A DNA stretch of 64,000 bases from Planktothrix tepida PCC 9214 (GCF_900009145.1 NZ_LN889782.1:1111093-1175092), one strand, 5' to 3'. Positions 48,108-59,108 are shown, counted from the stretch's first letter. Translations and numbers: made by a program. The notes: generated from the letters alone by a model not told the origin.

Positions 48108-48734
48108 TTAGGTGTTCAATTGATCGCTTCCTAACGCTGTTCCTTCCAAACAAGCACCTTCTAAAATAACACCTAAAAATACAGTTTGTTCAACAATGGC
48201 ACAAAGTAAATTAGCTCGTTCTAAATTAGTTCCTCGAAGAATAGCACCAGATAAATTAGCTTCTTCTAAATCAGCTTGAGATAAATCAGCCCCCGATAAA
48301 TTTGTATTTCTTAAATCAGCTTGACATAAAATTCCTTGAGATAAATTCACACCGCGTAAATCAGCCCCCCTGAAATCAATTCCACTTAAATCTATATTTC
48401 CACAGGTCGCTCCGGTTAAAAATGCCCCGATAAAACTCGCTTCTTGAACCTCGGCATTGATCAGAATTGCTCCTCTTAAATCAGCATTTCTTAAGTCTGC
48501 TCTTTGCAAATTTGCACCGGATAAATCAGCCCCTCTTAAGTTAGCTCGAAGTTGAGATCCTTGTAAATTAGCACCGGATAAATTAGCACCGGATAAATTA
48601 GCACCGGATAAATTTACCTCAGCTAAATGGGCTCCCGATAAATCCATACCGGATAAATTCATATTACTGAGGTCTTTAATAGTTCCTCGCTTAATAACAT
48701 TGAGATCAACAGATGGGGATTGAGTCATAGTCAT
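48108..48734 (-). CDS. Pentapeptide repeat protein
   Basis: 208 residues. From about residue 20 to 190 the sequence is a run of A(D/N)LxG-type pentapeptides (NLSGANLSGANLSGANLQGS; ADLSGANLQRADLRNADLRG), predicted to fold as a right-handed quadrilateral beta helix. No other domain is present. The target or partner is unknown. Two in-frame ATGs occur at the start (48734 and 48728). It lies 22 bp after the DICT protein gene and may share its transcript. Confidence 0.9.
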   Translation of the reverse strand: MTMTQSPSVDLNVIKRGTIKDLSNMNLSGMDLSGAHLAEVNLSGANLSGANLSGANLQGSQLRANLRGADLSGANLQRADLRNADLRGAILINAEVQEASFIGAFLTGATCGNIDLSGIDFRGADLRGVNLSQGILCQADLRNTNLSGADLSQADLEEANLSGAILRGTNLERANLLCAIVEQTVFLGVILEGACLEGTALGSDQLNT

Positions 48735-48756
48735 AAAAAGTGATGATTTAAACTTG

Positions 48757-50178
48757 TTAAACTTTAGATTCTTTTGGGGATTTCGATTTTGAACTTAAGG
48801 CTTCCTCTAACCAAACGTTGGGTAATTGGCTGGGTTGAGTTGGCAATTGTATTAATCCAATTTCAGCTAATTTTACAACATTTTTCAAGGCTTCAACTAA
48901 TGCCGGATCAAACCGAGTTCCACTCAACTCCTGACATTTTTCTACCGCCTCTGTTAAGCTATGGGCGTGGCGTTTTCCTCTAGGATGAGTTAAGCTTTGG
49001 AAATAAGCAACTAACCCTAAAATTCGAGCTTTAATATTAATTTCTTCTCCTTTTTGCCCATCGGGTTTCCCACTGCCATCCCAATATTCTAACTGATGAG
49101 CAACTACATCCCGAATAATTGCTAATTCTGGCATCGACTCTAATAATCTTGCTCCAATTAAAGCCCGTTCTGACCAAAACTTGCGAGTCGCATCATCCAT
49201 TTCTTCTGGGCTTTGAGTAAATACTTCATCCGGTGCTGAAGACAACCCAATTCTATATAATAATCCGGCTAATTGTAACCGCCTTAATTTCACCGTAGGC
49301 AGATCTAAAATTTGTCCAAGGGTTTCTGATAAGGCAGCGACTTGTAAGGAGGCACAGGGGTTATTTTGATCTCGTTCATCAACCCGTTGCGCCATTCTTA
49401 AAAATGCTTGTAATTTATTGCCAGTAATATTGCGACTGATTCGTTTTGCTTGTCCTTCTAATTCCCAGAATTCGCGGTTTTGGCGGTTAACAGTAATCAG
49501 TTCTTGTTGAGAAGATTGTAAATAACTGACAATCCGAGAAACGACTCCGGTTAAATCAGGAACTTGATGATAAGGTGTAGCTATAATTTCCTGATACTGT
49601 TGCAATAAACAATCTGCTAATTCAGCATTATAGGGTCGAAAACGCTCAATTAAAATTTTAGCCGATTCTCGAACTAATTTTTGATCAAATGTCCATAATC
49701 CATAAAATTTTCGTTCTGTATCAATCGTGGGTTTGGTATGAGCCGGATATTCATCAGGCATTAATTCATGGCATAATACCATTGTCGTATAACTCGGAGC
49801 TAGAATAATTAAATTCCACTCCATTACCAAACTATCAGAACGGTCTAAATTAATTAAAGAAACATTTTCTAACTGTCCGGTGCGATGGGTCAAAAACCCA
49901 CTATCTGCAACGGCGCTAATCACAACATGACGACAAGATTGAACAACATCAAAATAGCGATCAGCTTCTTGAAGATACCATTTTCCCTCTTGAAATGTCA
50001 CTAACACAAGAGGTTGTTGCTCTGGAGGTGCATCACTATTTTGCAAAATGTGATCTTCAAGTGCATGACAGAGTGCAACTAGCGTATTCTTGAAATAGAC
50101 ACCATAACTAGAAGGCAGTTGACCATCCGAAAGGGAGGCTTTAAGCTGATTGAGCGTGGATTCTGGATTCATTGGCAA
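48757..50178 (-). CDS. DICT sensory domain with degenerate HD-GYP-like domain
   Basis: 473 residues. The N-terminal part (about 15-160) resembles the DICT domain found beside light or cyclic-nucleotide signalling proteins. The C-terminal part (about 280-450) follows the HD-GYP fold: LRRLQLAGLLYRIGLSSAPD, then VVAHQLEYWDGSGKPDG and RILGLVAYFQSLTHPRG. The HD dyad of active enzymes is replaced (LLYRIG), and GYP reads GKP, so cyclic-di-GMP hydrolysis is doubtful. It may bind a ligand or a partner instead. It is divergent from the adenine-deaminase gene. Confidence 0.8.
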   Translation of the reverse strand: MPMNPESTLNQLKASLSDGQLPSSYGVYFKNTLVALCHALEDHILQNSDAPPEQQPLVLVTFQEGKWYLQEADRYFDVVQSCRHVVISAVADSGFLTHRTGQLENVSLINLDRSDSLVMEWNLIILAPSYTTMVLCHELMPDEYPAHTKPTIDTERKFYGLWTFDQKLVRESAKILIERFRPYNAELADCLLQQYQEIIATPYHQVPDLTGVVSRIVSYLQSSQQELITVNRQNREFWELEGQAKRISRNITGNKLQAFLRMAQRVDERDQNNPCASLQVAALSETLGQILDLPTVKLRRLQLAGLLYRIGLSSAPDEVFTQSPEEMDDATRKFWSERALIGARLLESMPELAIIRDVVAHQLEYWDGSGKPDGQKGEEINIKARILGLVAYFQSLTHPRGKRHAHSLTEAVEKCQELSGTRFDPALVEALKNVVKLAEIGLIQLPTQPSQLPNVWLEEALSSKSKSPKESKV

Positions 50179-50384
50179 ACGCGAGTCCCGACTATTCCTT
50201 AAATCTTAACTGCTATGGGCAGAATTATAAAAGTAAATAGCTAAAAATTTTAATTTTCTGGTCGAGATCGCCCAGAATTTAGGATAGGATCAATCCATCA
50301 AGGATATTACAGCTTTTAAACCCCTCCGCATTTTCTGTTTAATTTTAGCTTGATCTGACTTAACAAGAGAAAAAACAGGAATAG

Positions 50385-51455
<1,071 letters not shown>

Positions 51456-51638
51456 GCTGTTCAGTCTCTAAATTTGATCCAGCTTAATTTCCTAAACCCC
51501 ATATCCTACACTTGATCTCAATAGTTAGTTTTGAAATAGGCAGGTTATTGCTATTTTCACTTTTTTTGTAGTAGGATAATTTGTACTTTTTAAACAGAGC
51601 AATTTCTTTCGCCTTGATCTTTTACGGAGATTGGATTT

Positions 51639-52427
51639 ATGACCTTGCAACCGAATTTTTCATCCCCATCTACTCCTGAACCTGTCGCAATGTCCACAGG
51701 TAGTACAACATCCTTAGTAGGAGTTAATATTATTACAATTACAAATAAAAATGTCAATAGAAAGGGGGAATATATTGGGACGACTAACCCTGATTATATT
51801 GAAGTTTCTCCATTTCTAGCCCCCTTTGATTTTATAATTTATGGCTTAGAAGGTGCGGATACCTTATCAGGAGGTGCAGGGGATGATAGTTTATTTGGAG
51901 GGAAAGGAAACGATTCTTTAATTGGTTTAAATAGTAATGATATTATCCAAGGAAATTTAGGTGCAGATTATATTAATGGGGGAAATGGAGATGATTCGGT
52001 TTTTGGCGGACAGGGAAATGATACTCTTTTGGGTTCAGCCGGAAATGATTCCTTGGCTGGTGATAAAGGGGTAAATCAATTAACAGGAGGATTTGGATCT
52101 GATCGCTTTGCAGTTCGTTCTATTGAGTCAGAAAATACAGGTTCAGCATCGGATTTTATTCCCGATAATGCGGATGTGATTACAGATTTTACCCCTGGGG
52201 AAGATGTGATTGTCGTCAGTGGTGTTCCTTCCTTTGCTCAACTCAGTTTAGTTTCAATTACCCCTGAAGCTGTCCGAGGTATATTCCCCAGTATTGAACG
52301 CACCCTGGGTGGGGGAACCTTAATCGAAGTTCAAGCGACAGGTCAAGTTATCGGATTTTTAGAAAATATTGAACCCCAGCAATTATTAACTTCTTCGTTC
52401 CTATTTTTTCCCACTTCTTTAGGTTAG
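51639..52427 (+). CDS. RTX calcium-binding repeat protein
   Basis: 262 residues. Nonapeptide GGxGxDxLx repeats are seen at about residues 70-155 (GGAGDDSLFGGKGNDSLIG; GGNGDDSVFGGQGNDTLLG), forming a calcium-stabilised parallel beta roll. There is no N-terminal signal peptide, so type I secretion through a C-terminal signal is expected from the family. No type I exporter lies nearby. The final residues ITDFTPGEDVIVVSG and FLENI fit the common cyanobacterial RTX C-terminus. Its stop abuts the stop of the convergent kinase gene with no gap. Confidence 0.88.
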   Translation: MTLQPNFSSPSTPEPVAMSTGSTTSLVGVNIITITNKNVNRKGEYIGTTNPDYIEVSPFLAPFDFIIYGLEGADTLSGGAGDDSLFGGKGNDSLIGLNSNDIIQGNLGADYINGGNGDDSVFGGQGNDTLLGSAGNDSLAGDKGVNQLTGGFGSDRFAVRSIESENTGSASDFIPDNADVITDFTPGEDVIVVSGVPSFAQLSLVSITPEAVRGIFPSIERTLGGGTLIEVQATGQVIGFLENIEPQQLLTSSFLFFPTSLG

Positions 52428-53522
52428 TTAATCGGTAAAATCTGAACTATTGGTTTCTCCATCACTTAAGGGTAAAAAGATCTCAACAATAGTTCCTTGA
52501 TTTTTTCCGGGACTGACTAATTGGATTTTACCTCCCATCATTTCTACTAAATTTCTGGAAATGACTAATCCTAGTCCTGTACTTCCTAACGCATGGAGTC
52601 GGGATTCATCTTCAACGACAAACGGTTGAAATAGTTTTTCTTGAATTTGAGGGGAAATTCCAATTCCAGTATCTTTAACAGTAATGACTGCCATTTCTTC
52701 ACTCTCTTGAGTATCACTCTGAACAATAGAGCGAACTTCTGTGCTAATCGAAATACTCCCTCGATCTGTAAACTTAATAGCATTCCCAATAATATTGATT
52801 AAAACTTGTTTGAGTTTTGTCGGGTCTGCTTTAACTTTAATCCGGTGAGAATAGTCTTGTTTATAGAGGCGTAATCCCTTTTGACGAATATTAGAAAATT
52901 GTAGATAAATAGCGGCTGTTAAACTGGCGTGTAAATCAATGGTTTTAATATCAAAGGAAACTCGACCTTCTTCAATTCGAGCTAAGTCTAAAACTTGATT
53001 AATTAATGTTAAGAGATGGAGAGAAGAATCATGAGCTTGTTCTAAAAGCTCTCGTTCTTCATCTCGATCATCACATAAATCATCTAATAACAGTTGTAAG
53101 GAACCAATAATCCCATTCATCGGCGTTCTTAACTCATGGGAGGTTTGCCTCAAAAACTCATCCTTTCGATGATTCATCTCCTGCAAAACTTTATTTTTAG
53201 CTTCAACAGAACGATATTTATCCAAGGTTATTTTAAGTTTTTGTTCGAGATCTGCTTTTTCAACCTGAAACTTTTCTTTCGTGGTTTGTAATAACGCCTC
53301 TAAAGCAACTTTTTCCAGTTTTAACTGTTGCAGATTTTGATAATAAATCAACGCCATTACAGAACTAAACAAAGCCACTAACACCGAAACAATCGGTATG
53401 AATGCTGTGAAGACTGGAAAACTTTGAGCAAAATAAGCAATAAGTCCCACTGCTATCACACCGACTATAGCAATTAGCACTCCTCGCTGTAGTTCCCTGG
53501 ATTGTCTGAGCTTTTGACCCAT
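52428..53522 (-). CDS. Membrane-bound hybrid-type sensor histidine kinase without sensor domain
   Basis: 364 residues. Two N-terminal helices (about 14-33 and 38-62) are followed by a coiled coil (about 65-115). HisKA then has phospho-accepting His129 in RQTSHELRTPMNG. HATPase motifs are N (INIIGNAIKFTD), G1 (VKDTGIGI) and G2 (STGLGLVISRNLVEMMGG). No periplasmic sensor, PAS or receiver domain is present, so the signal may be sensed in the membrane. No response regulator gene is adjacent. Confidence 0.92.
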   Translation of the reverse strand: MGQKLRQSRELQRGVLIAIVGVIAVGLIAYFAQSFPVFTAFIPIVSVLVALFSSVMALIYYQNLQQLKLEKVALEALLQTTKEKFQVEKADLEQKLKITLDKYRSVEAKNKVLQEMNHRKDEFLRQTSHELRTPMNGIIGSLQLLLDDLCDDRDEERELLEQAHDSSLHLLTLINQVLDLARIEEGRVSFDIKTIDLHASLTAAIYLQFSNIRQKGLRLYKQDYSHRIKVKADPTKLKQVLINIIGNAIKFTDRGSISISTEVRSIVQSDTQESEEMAVITVKDTGIGISPQIQEKLFQPFVVEDESRLHALGSTGLGLVISRNLVEMMGGKIQLVSPGKNQGTIVEIFLPLSDGETNSSDFTD

Positions 53523-53683
53523 AATATATTACACCCGTCAGTCGCTCCAAAGGTTGAATCTCAGCAACCCTTAAACTTACTTTTCTATTCTAGGTGACAA
53601 ATTCCAAAGCGTAACCCATCCTGATCCGTCTGAAATTACCATTGTTCTAGCTGGGTTAGGAATTTTTTGATCTTTATTGCCAA

Positions 53684-53971
53684 TCATAGCGTCAATGTCT
53701 GATTTCGACTGCTATAGTCTGGACAATTGATTGCGGCTTCAGATAAGGCGATTTTCGGTTGGACTGGACATTTGAGGTGATAGTTCCCTGTAAAGAACAT
53801 ACAATCTGCACAGGGGATTTGGTGCATTTGCTTGGCCCGTTGCATGGTATCCCGCATCGCAGCACCGATACTCCAAACTATCAAAATCACAAATCCCCAA
53901 GCCAAAACAAAGCAAATGGGCACTAAAAAGGGTTGAATAATCTGAATTAGGATTTGTAACAGTTCCAACAC
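53684..53971 (-). CDS. Conserved cyanobacterial small membrane protein with Cys cluster
   Basis: 95 residues if started at GTG 53971, which follows AAGGAGGA with good spacing. The longer frame from 54034 lacks such a site. One long hydrophobic segment (LVPICFVLAWGFVILIVWSI) is followed by PCADCMFFTGNYHLKCPVQP and NCPDY, whose four Cys could bind metal. I recall similar cyanobacterial hypothetical proteins but no function. Confidence 0.65.
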   Translation of the reverse strand: MLELLQILIQIIQPFLVPICFVLAWGFVILIVWSIGAAMRDTMQRAKQMHQIPCADCMFFTGNYHLKCPVQPKIALSEAAINCPDYSSRNQTLTL

Positions 53972-54196
53972 GATGCTCCTCCTTCCGTTCATTATTTTAA
54001 ATCTGATTCTAACGCAAGGAAAACCGTTAATCATCCCTTGAACAACAAAATTAATTGATTTTCAAGCATCAGGGGAAGAGGAGGAATTAATATCTATTTA
54101 AAGTTTTATTTTTAGACAGCGATCGCTTATACCCTATCCTGATTTAATAAAATCTGCTATAATAAAATTGAGTAAACTGTTATAAAAGATTAAATT

Positions 54197-54448
54197 ATGC
54201 AAGCATTTGAAGTCATGGGAACAGTGGATGAAAACGGGCAATTAATTTTAGATCATCAACTTGATATTAATACACCGAGTCGGGTGAAAGTAATTGTTTT
54301 AGTTTCTCCCCAGGATGAATCTAAATCTGATCCTGATGATACCCCTGTGCAAGAAATAAAAGCGAGTTTGAGACGAGCGTTACACGAAATGAAAACAGGA
54401 CAAACAATCCCTTTAGAAAAAATGTGGGAGCGTATTGATGCAGAATAA
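54197..54448 (+). CDS. RelN-family-like antitoxin, without toxin partner
   Basis: 83 residues. The N-terminal EVMGTVDENGQLILDHQL and VKVIVLV and the C-terminal ASLRRALHEMKTGQTIPL resemble cyanobacterial RelN-type antitoxins (AbrB-like beta N-terminus and a toxin-binding helix). In typical loci a RelE toxin gene overlaps or follows. Here only AT-rich DNA and an ATPase fragment follow, so the gene is an orphan. The family is recalled from memory. Confidence 0.65.
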   Translation: MQAFEVMGTVDENGQLILDHQLDINTPSRVKVIVLVSPQDESKSDPDDTPVQEIKASLRRALHEMKTGQTIPLEKMWERIDAE

Positions 54449-54515
54449 TTGGTTACAGTTTATATAATTAAAATTTGTGATATAATATTTTATTATTTTT
54501 AATAAAAAATAAATT

Positions 54516-54704
54516 ATGGCTAAATCAGTTCAAAAAAGTAATTCTACAAAATCAAAAAATGAAAAGCTTGAAGGAATTACTAAAATATCTGTTGATGGCT
54601 ATAAATCTATTGCCAATCCCTGCACTATAGAAATTCGGAATCTAACGATACTATCAGGAGCCAATAGTTCACTATCAAATGCTTGGAAGAGGGAGCCAGA
54701 TTAG
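54516..54704 (+). pseudogene. N-terminal relic of an AAA (RecF/OLD-like, DUF3696-type) ATPase
   Basis: The reading frame shows KISVDGYKSIANPCTIEIRN and NLTILSGANSS, the N-terminal strand and P-loop approach of AAA-15/21-type ATPases, normally followed by GKSS. It breaks exactly at the Walker A site and ends 10 codons later. Another short frame over the junction (to 54739) ends in ARLENKRLLGYREE and may be the tail of a different lost gene. Confidence 0.7.
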
Positions 54705-54775
54705 AAAATAAAAGACTACTGGGCTATCGTGAAGAATAGAAACCGGGTTTCTGAGCGATCCCATCTCAAATTCCC

Positions 54776-54895
54776 CTACAACCTTATGTTTTCTTTTATA
54801 TCCTTAAATCCCAGAATATATTCTTCTGTCGATGGCAAATTATCTAGCTTATAAATTTTCATTTTTAACTCATCCAAGAACTCAACCTTTATCAA
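54776..54895 (-). CDS. Small overlapping ORF (39 residues)
   Basis: TTG 54893-54895 overlaps the stop of the upstream gene (TTGA), and the frame runs to TAG 54776-54778. The product is mixed polar and acidic (VEFLDELKMKIYKLDNLPST) with no known family. The overlap and codon use suggest a coupled small gene, but the length and TTG start leave doubt. An internal ATG (54863) would give 28 residues. Confidence 0.4.
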   Translation of the reverse strand: MIKVEFLDELKMKIYKLDNLPSTEEYILGFKDIKENIRL

Positions 54896-55161
54896 ACCCA
54901 CTCATCCGACAACAACCTGCCTTGAATGGGTTCATATTCATCCTCTAATAACCACAATTTAGCGGTTTCATAATCTTCAGCCGAAAAAATAACTGTATAA
55001 TCCTTAGCGGGGTCATAGATTTGACACTTTCCCTGAGCATCAGCTAAGAGTAATAAGATATAAGGCGGTGTTAACATTGGGTCTATCCAAACCTCGGCGA
55101 ACTGCCAATTATTCTGTACTGGGTTGAGTTCTTGGGATAATGTGATATTGGTTATATTCAT
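54892..55161 (-). CDS. Unknown small protein, second member of overlapping cassette
   Basis: 89 residues. WQFAEVWIDPMLTPPYILLLLADAQGKC, with an acidic C-terminal half (DYETAKLWLLEDEYEPIQGR), gives a compact acidic protein of a type often seen as an immunity or inhibitor protein. I recognise no family. It overlaps the preceding gene by 53 bp in another frame, unusually long, so the true start may be internal. Confidence 0.6.
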   Translation of the reverse strand: MNITNITLSQELNPVQNNWQFAEVWIDPMLTPPYILLLLADAQGKCQIYDPAKDYTVIFSAEDYETAKLWLLEDEYEPIQGRLLSDEWV

Positions 55162-55447
55162 CTATTTTTATTTCTCCATAATAAAGGGGTTGCCTTGTAC
55201 CATCAGGACTAATTCGATAACCAATAAGCTCGCTAAAATACAAGCCATATCGATCATATTTCCTGACTTTACCCGTATATTCTCCTCTCTCTATAATAGC
55301 TTGAGCCACTCGATATAACGTTTCGCTATCTTTAAAAACATGGGCTGCAAGTCCTTTTCTTAAAAGTCTTTGCATTTGGGGGGTATTGGGCAAATGTTTA
55401 GCGAGATGTCGTGTATCAAATTGAATTGAGATCTCAATACCAGCCAT
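55109..55447 (-). CDS. Unknown protein (DUF6972/polymorphic-toxin-like fold suspected)
   Basis: 112 residues. The N-terminus HLAKHLPNTPQMQRLLRKGL is helical and basic. The rest (VRKYDRYGLYFSELIGYRIS; PLYYGEIKIDEYN) has Lys, Tyr, Arg and His residues in a beta-rich arrangement that reminds me of small nuclease domains at the ends of polymorphic toxins. It is first in a three-gene overlapping cassette, divergent from acnB. The function is not known, and toxin-like is a guess. Confidence 0.6.
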   Translation of the reverse strand: MAGIEISIQFDTRHLAKHLPNTPQMQRLLRKGLAAHVFKDSETLYRVAQAIIERGEYTGKVRKYDRYGLYFSELIGYRISPDGTRQPLYYGEIKIDEYNQYHIIPRTQPSTE

Positions 55448-55608
55448 TCATAAATTTAAGGTAAATATTAAACTTGATTATATTCTAATGGCATATTCTT
55501 GATTAACTTCAACTCCAAAAACCGTTATCCCAGAACACTCTCACCCCCCTAATAGCGATAAACTAACGATAATAGCTAGAACATTGTCTTAGGAGAACAC
55601 CCGAACCT

Positions 55609-58197
55609 ATGCTAGAAGCATATCGTCAACACGCAGAAGAACGCGCTCAATTAGGCATTCCCCCCCTACCCCTCAACGCCCAACAAACCGCCGAACTCTG
55701 CGAACTCTTGAAAAACCCGCCAGAAGAAGAGAAAGAATTCTTGATGACCTTGCTGAGAGACCGTATCCCTCCCGGTGTCGATGAAGCCGCTTATGTCAAA
55801 GCTGCCTTTTTAACCGCTATTGCCAAAAACGAAATCACCAGCCCCCTGATTTCCCATCAAGGCGCTGTTTCTCTTTTGGGTACAATGGTGGGAGGCTATA
55901 ACGTCCAATCCCTGATAGACTTACTCCAAGTTCGGGATGAAAGTATTGCTTCGGCGGCTGCTAATGCCCTCAGTAAGACGTTGTTAGTCTTCGACGCCTT
56001 CAACGATGTTCTGCATTTATCGGAAGTTAATCCTTTTGCTAAACAAGTCATTGACGCTTGGGCAGAAGCCGACTGGTTTATTGGACGTCCGCAACTCCCC
56101 AAAACCATTACCGTGACTGTCTTTAAAGTTCCTGGGGAAACCAACACCGATGACCTGTCCCCCGCACCCCACGCCACAACTCGCCCCGATATTCCCTTAC
56201 ACGCCTTAGTAATGTTAGAAAGTCGGATGCCCGGAGGGTTAGAAACCATAGCCGAACTGAAGAAAAAAGGGCATCCCGTCGCCTATGTCGGAGACGTTGT
56301 TGGCACAGGTTCTTCTCGGAAATCAGCGATTAACTCCGTGTTGTGGCATATTGGTAACGATATTCCCTACGTTCCCAATAAACGCGCTGGGGGCTATATT
56401 CTAGGGGGAAAAATTGCCCCGATTTTCTTTAATACGGCCGAAGATTCCGGCGCCCTCCCCATCGAATGTGATGTTAGTAAACTGAATACTGGGGATGTGA
56501 TCACCATTCATCCCTACAACGGTGAAATTACCAACGAAGCGGGAGAAGTGATTTCCACCTTTACCCTGAAACCCGATACGATTTTAGATGAAGTGCGGGC
56601 TGGAGGTCGCATTCCTCTATTAATTGGTCGTAGCTTAACGGATAAAACCCGTGCCGCCTTGGGACTCGAACCCAGCACCTTGTTTGTGCGTCCTTCCCTG
56701 CCGGAAGACACCGGAAAAGGCTTTACCCTCGCCCAAAAAATGGTCGGAAAAGCCTGCGGGTTGCCCGGAGTCCGTCCAGGGACATCCTGCGAACCGTTGA
56801 TGACCACCGTAGGTTCTCAGGATACCACTGGCCCGATGACCAGGGATGAACTGAAAGAACTTGCCTGTTTAGGGTTTTCGGCTGATTTAGTCATGCAGAG
56901 TTTCTGTCACACCGCAGCATACCCGAAGCCCGTTGATATTAAAACCCATAAAGAATTACCCGACTTTTTCGCGACTCGTGGGGGGGTTGCCTTAAAGCCT
57001 GGAGATGGAATTATTCACTCTTGGTTAAATCGGATGTTGTTACCGGATACCGTCGGTACAGGGGGCGACTCTCACACCCGTTTCCCCCTCGGTATTTCCT
57101 TCCCCGCCGGGTCAGGTTTAGTGGCTTTTGCCTCCGCTTTAGGAGTCATGCCCTTAGATATGCCAGAATCGGTGTTAGTTAAGTTTACCGGAGAATTACA
57201 ACCCGGAGTCACCTTACGGGATATTGTTAACGCCATTCCCTGGGTCGCCATGCAACAAGGTAAGCTCACCATTGGAAAAGAGAACAAAATCAACGTTTTC
57301 AACGGTCGCATCATGGAAATGGAAGGTTTGCCGGATTTAAAGGTGGAACAAGCCTTTGAATTAACCGATGCCACGGCTGAACGTTCCTGTTCTGGAAGTA
57401 CGATTAAACTCAGTGAAGAAACCGTCGCGGAATACTTGCGTTCTAACGTCGTGTTAATGAAAAATATGATAGCACGGGGTTATCAAGATGCTCCTACCTT
57501 GTTACGGCGGATTGCTAAGATGGAAGCATGGTTGGCTAATCCGAGTTTAATGTCTGCGGATGCCAATGCGGAATATGTGGATACCCTGGAAGTGAATTTA
57601 AGCGAGATTAAAGAACCGATTGTTGCCGCGCCTAATGACCCGGATAACGTTAAATTAATGAGTGAATGTGTCGGGGATAAAGTAGATGAGGTGTTTATTG
57701 GTTCTTGTATGACCAATATTGGACATTATCGGGCGGCGGCTAAGATTTTAGAAGGTGCGGGTACGGTTAAAGGCCGTTTATGGATTTGTCCCCCGACTCG
57801 CATGGATGAACAACAACTCCGAGAAGAAGGGGTTTATGGCATCTTTGCCGCCGCAGGTGCAAGGACAGAAATGCCCGGATGTTCCCTGTGTATGGGTAAT
57901 CAAGCCCGTGTCGAGGATAATGCTACGGTGTTCTCGACTTCGACCCGTAATTTTAATAATCGCATGGGTAAAGGTGCAAGGGTCTATCTCGGTTCTGCGG
58001 AATTGGCGGCGGTTTGTGCCCTATTAGGTAAGATTCCGACCGTTGAGGAATATATGGATATTGTGGCGCAAAAAGTTGATCCATTTAAAGGTGATTTATA
58101 CCGTTATCTCAATTTTGATCAAATTGAGAATTTTGAGGATTTCGGACGGGTGATTCCTGTGGATCAGATGCCTAAATTAGAGGAGGTTTTGGTTTAG
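55609..58197 (+). CDS. acnB: Bifunctional aconitate hydratase 2 / 2-methylisocitrate dehydratase
   Basis: 862 residues of the AcnB type with the HEAT-like N-terminal domain (about 1-150), the swivel domain next ([13 protein letters not shown]), then the Fe-S catalytic core. Cluster cysteines are seen in [11 protein letters not shown] and in [10 protein letters not shown]. It isomerises citrate to isocitrate, the step after citrate synthase (gltA at 28.7 kb). The length and order of domains are complete. Confidence 0.97.
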   Translation: MLEAYRQHAEERAQLGIPPLPLNAQQTAELCELLKNPPEEEKEFLMTLLRDRIPPGVDEAAYVKAAFLTAIAKNEITSPLISHQGAVSLLGTMVGGYNVQSLIDLLQVRDESIASAAANALSKTLLVFDAFNDVLHLSEVNPFAKQVIDAWAEADWFIGRPQLPKTITVTVFKVPGETNTDDLSPAPHATTRPDIPLHALVMLESRMPGGLETIAELKKKGHPVAYVGDVVGTGSSRKSAINSVLWHIGNDIPYVPNKRAGGYILGGKIAPIFFNTAEDSGALPIECDVSKLNTGDVITIHPYNGEITNEAGEVISTFTLKPDTILDEVRAGGRIPLLIGRSLTDKTRAALGLEPSTLFVRPSLPEDTGKGFTLAQKMVGKACGLPGVRPGTSCEPLMTTVGSQDTTGPMTRDELKELACLGFSADLVMQSFCHTAAYPKPVDIKTHKELPDFFATRGGVALKPGDGIIHSWLNRMLLPDTVGTGGDSHTRFPLGISFPAGSGLVAFASALGVMPLDMPESVLVKFTGELQPGVTLRDIVNAIPWVAMQQGKLTIGKENKINVFNGRIMEMEGLPDLKVEQAFELTDATAERSCSGSTIKLSEETVAEYLRSNVVLMKNMIARGYQDAPTLLRRIAKMEAWLANPSLMSADANAEYVDTLEVNLSEIKEPIVAAPNDPDNVKLMSECVGDKVDEVFIGSCMTNIGHYRAAAKILEGAGTVKGRLWICPPTRMDEQQLREEGVYGIFAAAGARTEMPGCSLCMGNQARVEDNATVFSTSTRNFNNRMGKGARVYLGSAELAAVCALLGKIPTVEEYMDIVAQKVDPFKGDLYRYLNFDQIENFEDFGRVIPVDQMPKLEEVLV

Positions 58198-58323
58198 TAT
58201 AATGATTGGGGTGGGTCTTGATTGACTCACCTTGATGATCCAATTATTACTCGGTGAAAATAGGACGCACCTCGATTAAATTTGTCTATCGAAGTACCCT
58301 AAGTAAAGCAGGAAAAAAACATC

Positions 58324-59004
58324 ATGAGTAAGAAAATACTTGTCGTTCTAACCAGTGTTGAAAAGTATCCAACCCTGAAACGAGCAACGGGTCTGTGGCT
58401 TGGAGAGGCTGTTCACTTTGTTAAGAAAGTTGAAGAAGCTGGCTATGAAGTTGATTACGTTAGCCCCAAGGGAGGATATACACCGATTGATCCCCACAGT
58501 CTGGAAATGGCAGATCCCATTGATTGGGAATGGTATCAGAAGAAAGAATTTATGAATCGTCTTGGGGCTACTCTCAAACCCAGTGAAGTGAATCCAGATG
58601 ATTATGTTGCGATTTATTACGCGGGTGGTCATGGTGTGATCTGGGATTTTCCTGATAATGAGGTACTACAATCCATCAGTCAAAAAATTTATGAAAAGGG
58701 TGGTTTTGTCTCTTCGGTCTGTCATGGTGCCATAGGCTTGCTGAATATCAAATTGTCAAGTGGATCATTGCTGATTAAAGATAAAGAAGTCACTGGTTTT
58801 TCCAATGAGGAAGAGAAACTGGCGGGACTGGATCAATTGGTTCCTTTCCTAACAGAAACTGAATTAGTAGCACGAGGGGCTATTTACAAAAAAGCAGATG
58901 AGCCTTGGGCTGCTTTTGCTATTGAAGATCAGAGACTCATTACTGGGCAAAATCCAGCATCGGGTGTGGCTGTCGCTGATTTACTGATTGCAGCCTTAAA
59001 ATAG
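58324..59004 (+). CDS. DJ-1/PfpI-type class I glutamine amidotransferase-like protein
   Basis: 226 residues. The nucleophile elbow VSSVCHGAIGLL has Cys133, and YYAGGHGVIWDF is the matching oxyanion/His region. This is the Hsp31-like branch (VDYVSPKGGYTPIDP). Members act as glyoxalase or chaperone-type stress proteins, and the activity here is undetermined. ATG 58324 has only a weak upstream Shine-Dalgarno sequence. No operon partner is visible. Confidence 0.87.
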   Translation: MSKKILVVLTSVEKYPTLKRATGLWLGEAVHFVKKVEEAGYEVDYVSPKGGYTPIDPHSLEMADPIDWEWYQKKEFMNRLGATLKPSEVNPDDYVAIYYAGGHGVIWDFPDNEVLQSISQKIYEKGGFVSSVCHGAIGLLNIKLSSGSLLIKDKEVTGFSNEEEKLAGLDQLVPFLTETELVARGAIYKKADEPWAAFAIEDQRLITGQNPASGVAVADLLIAALK

Positions 59005-59067
59005 AAGTCTAACCATCTTGTTGTAGGCTAATCGTATAGTCTGATCGCTGATCTTTTAGGTCTGTAT

Positions 59068-59108
59068 GAGGTGCGATCGCTCTTTGAGGAGTTGAGGTGC
59101 GATCGCTT
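59068..59108. repeat. Direct duplication of a HIP1-containing 15-mer
   Basis: TGAGGTGCGATCGCT occurs at 59068-59082 and again at 59094-59108, both with a complete HIP1 octamer. The short distance suggests local duplication in this noncoding stretch. Confidence 0.6.
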
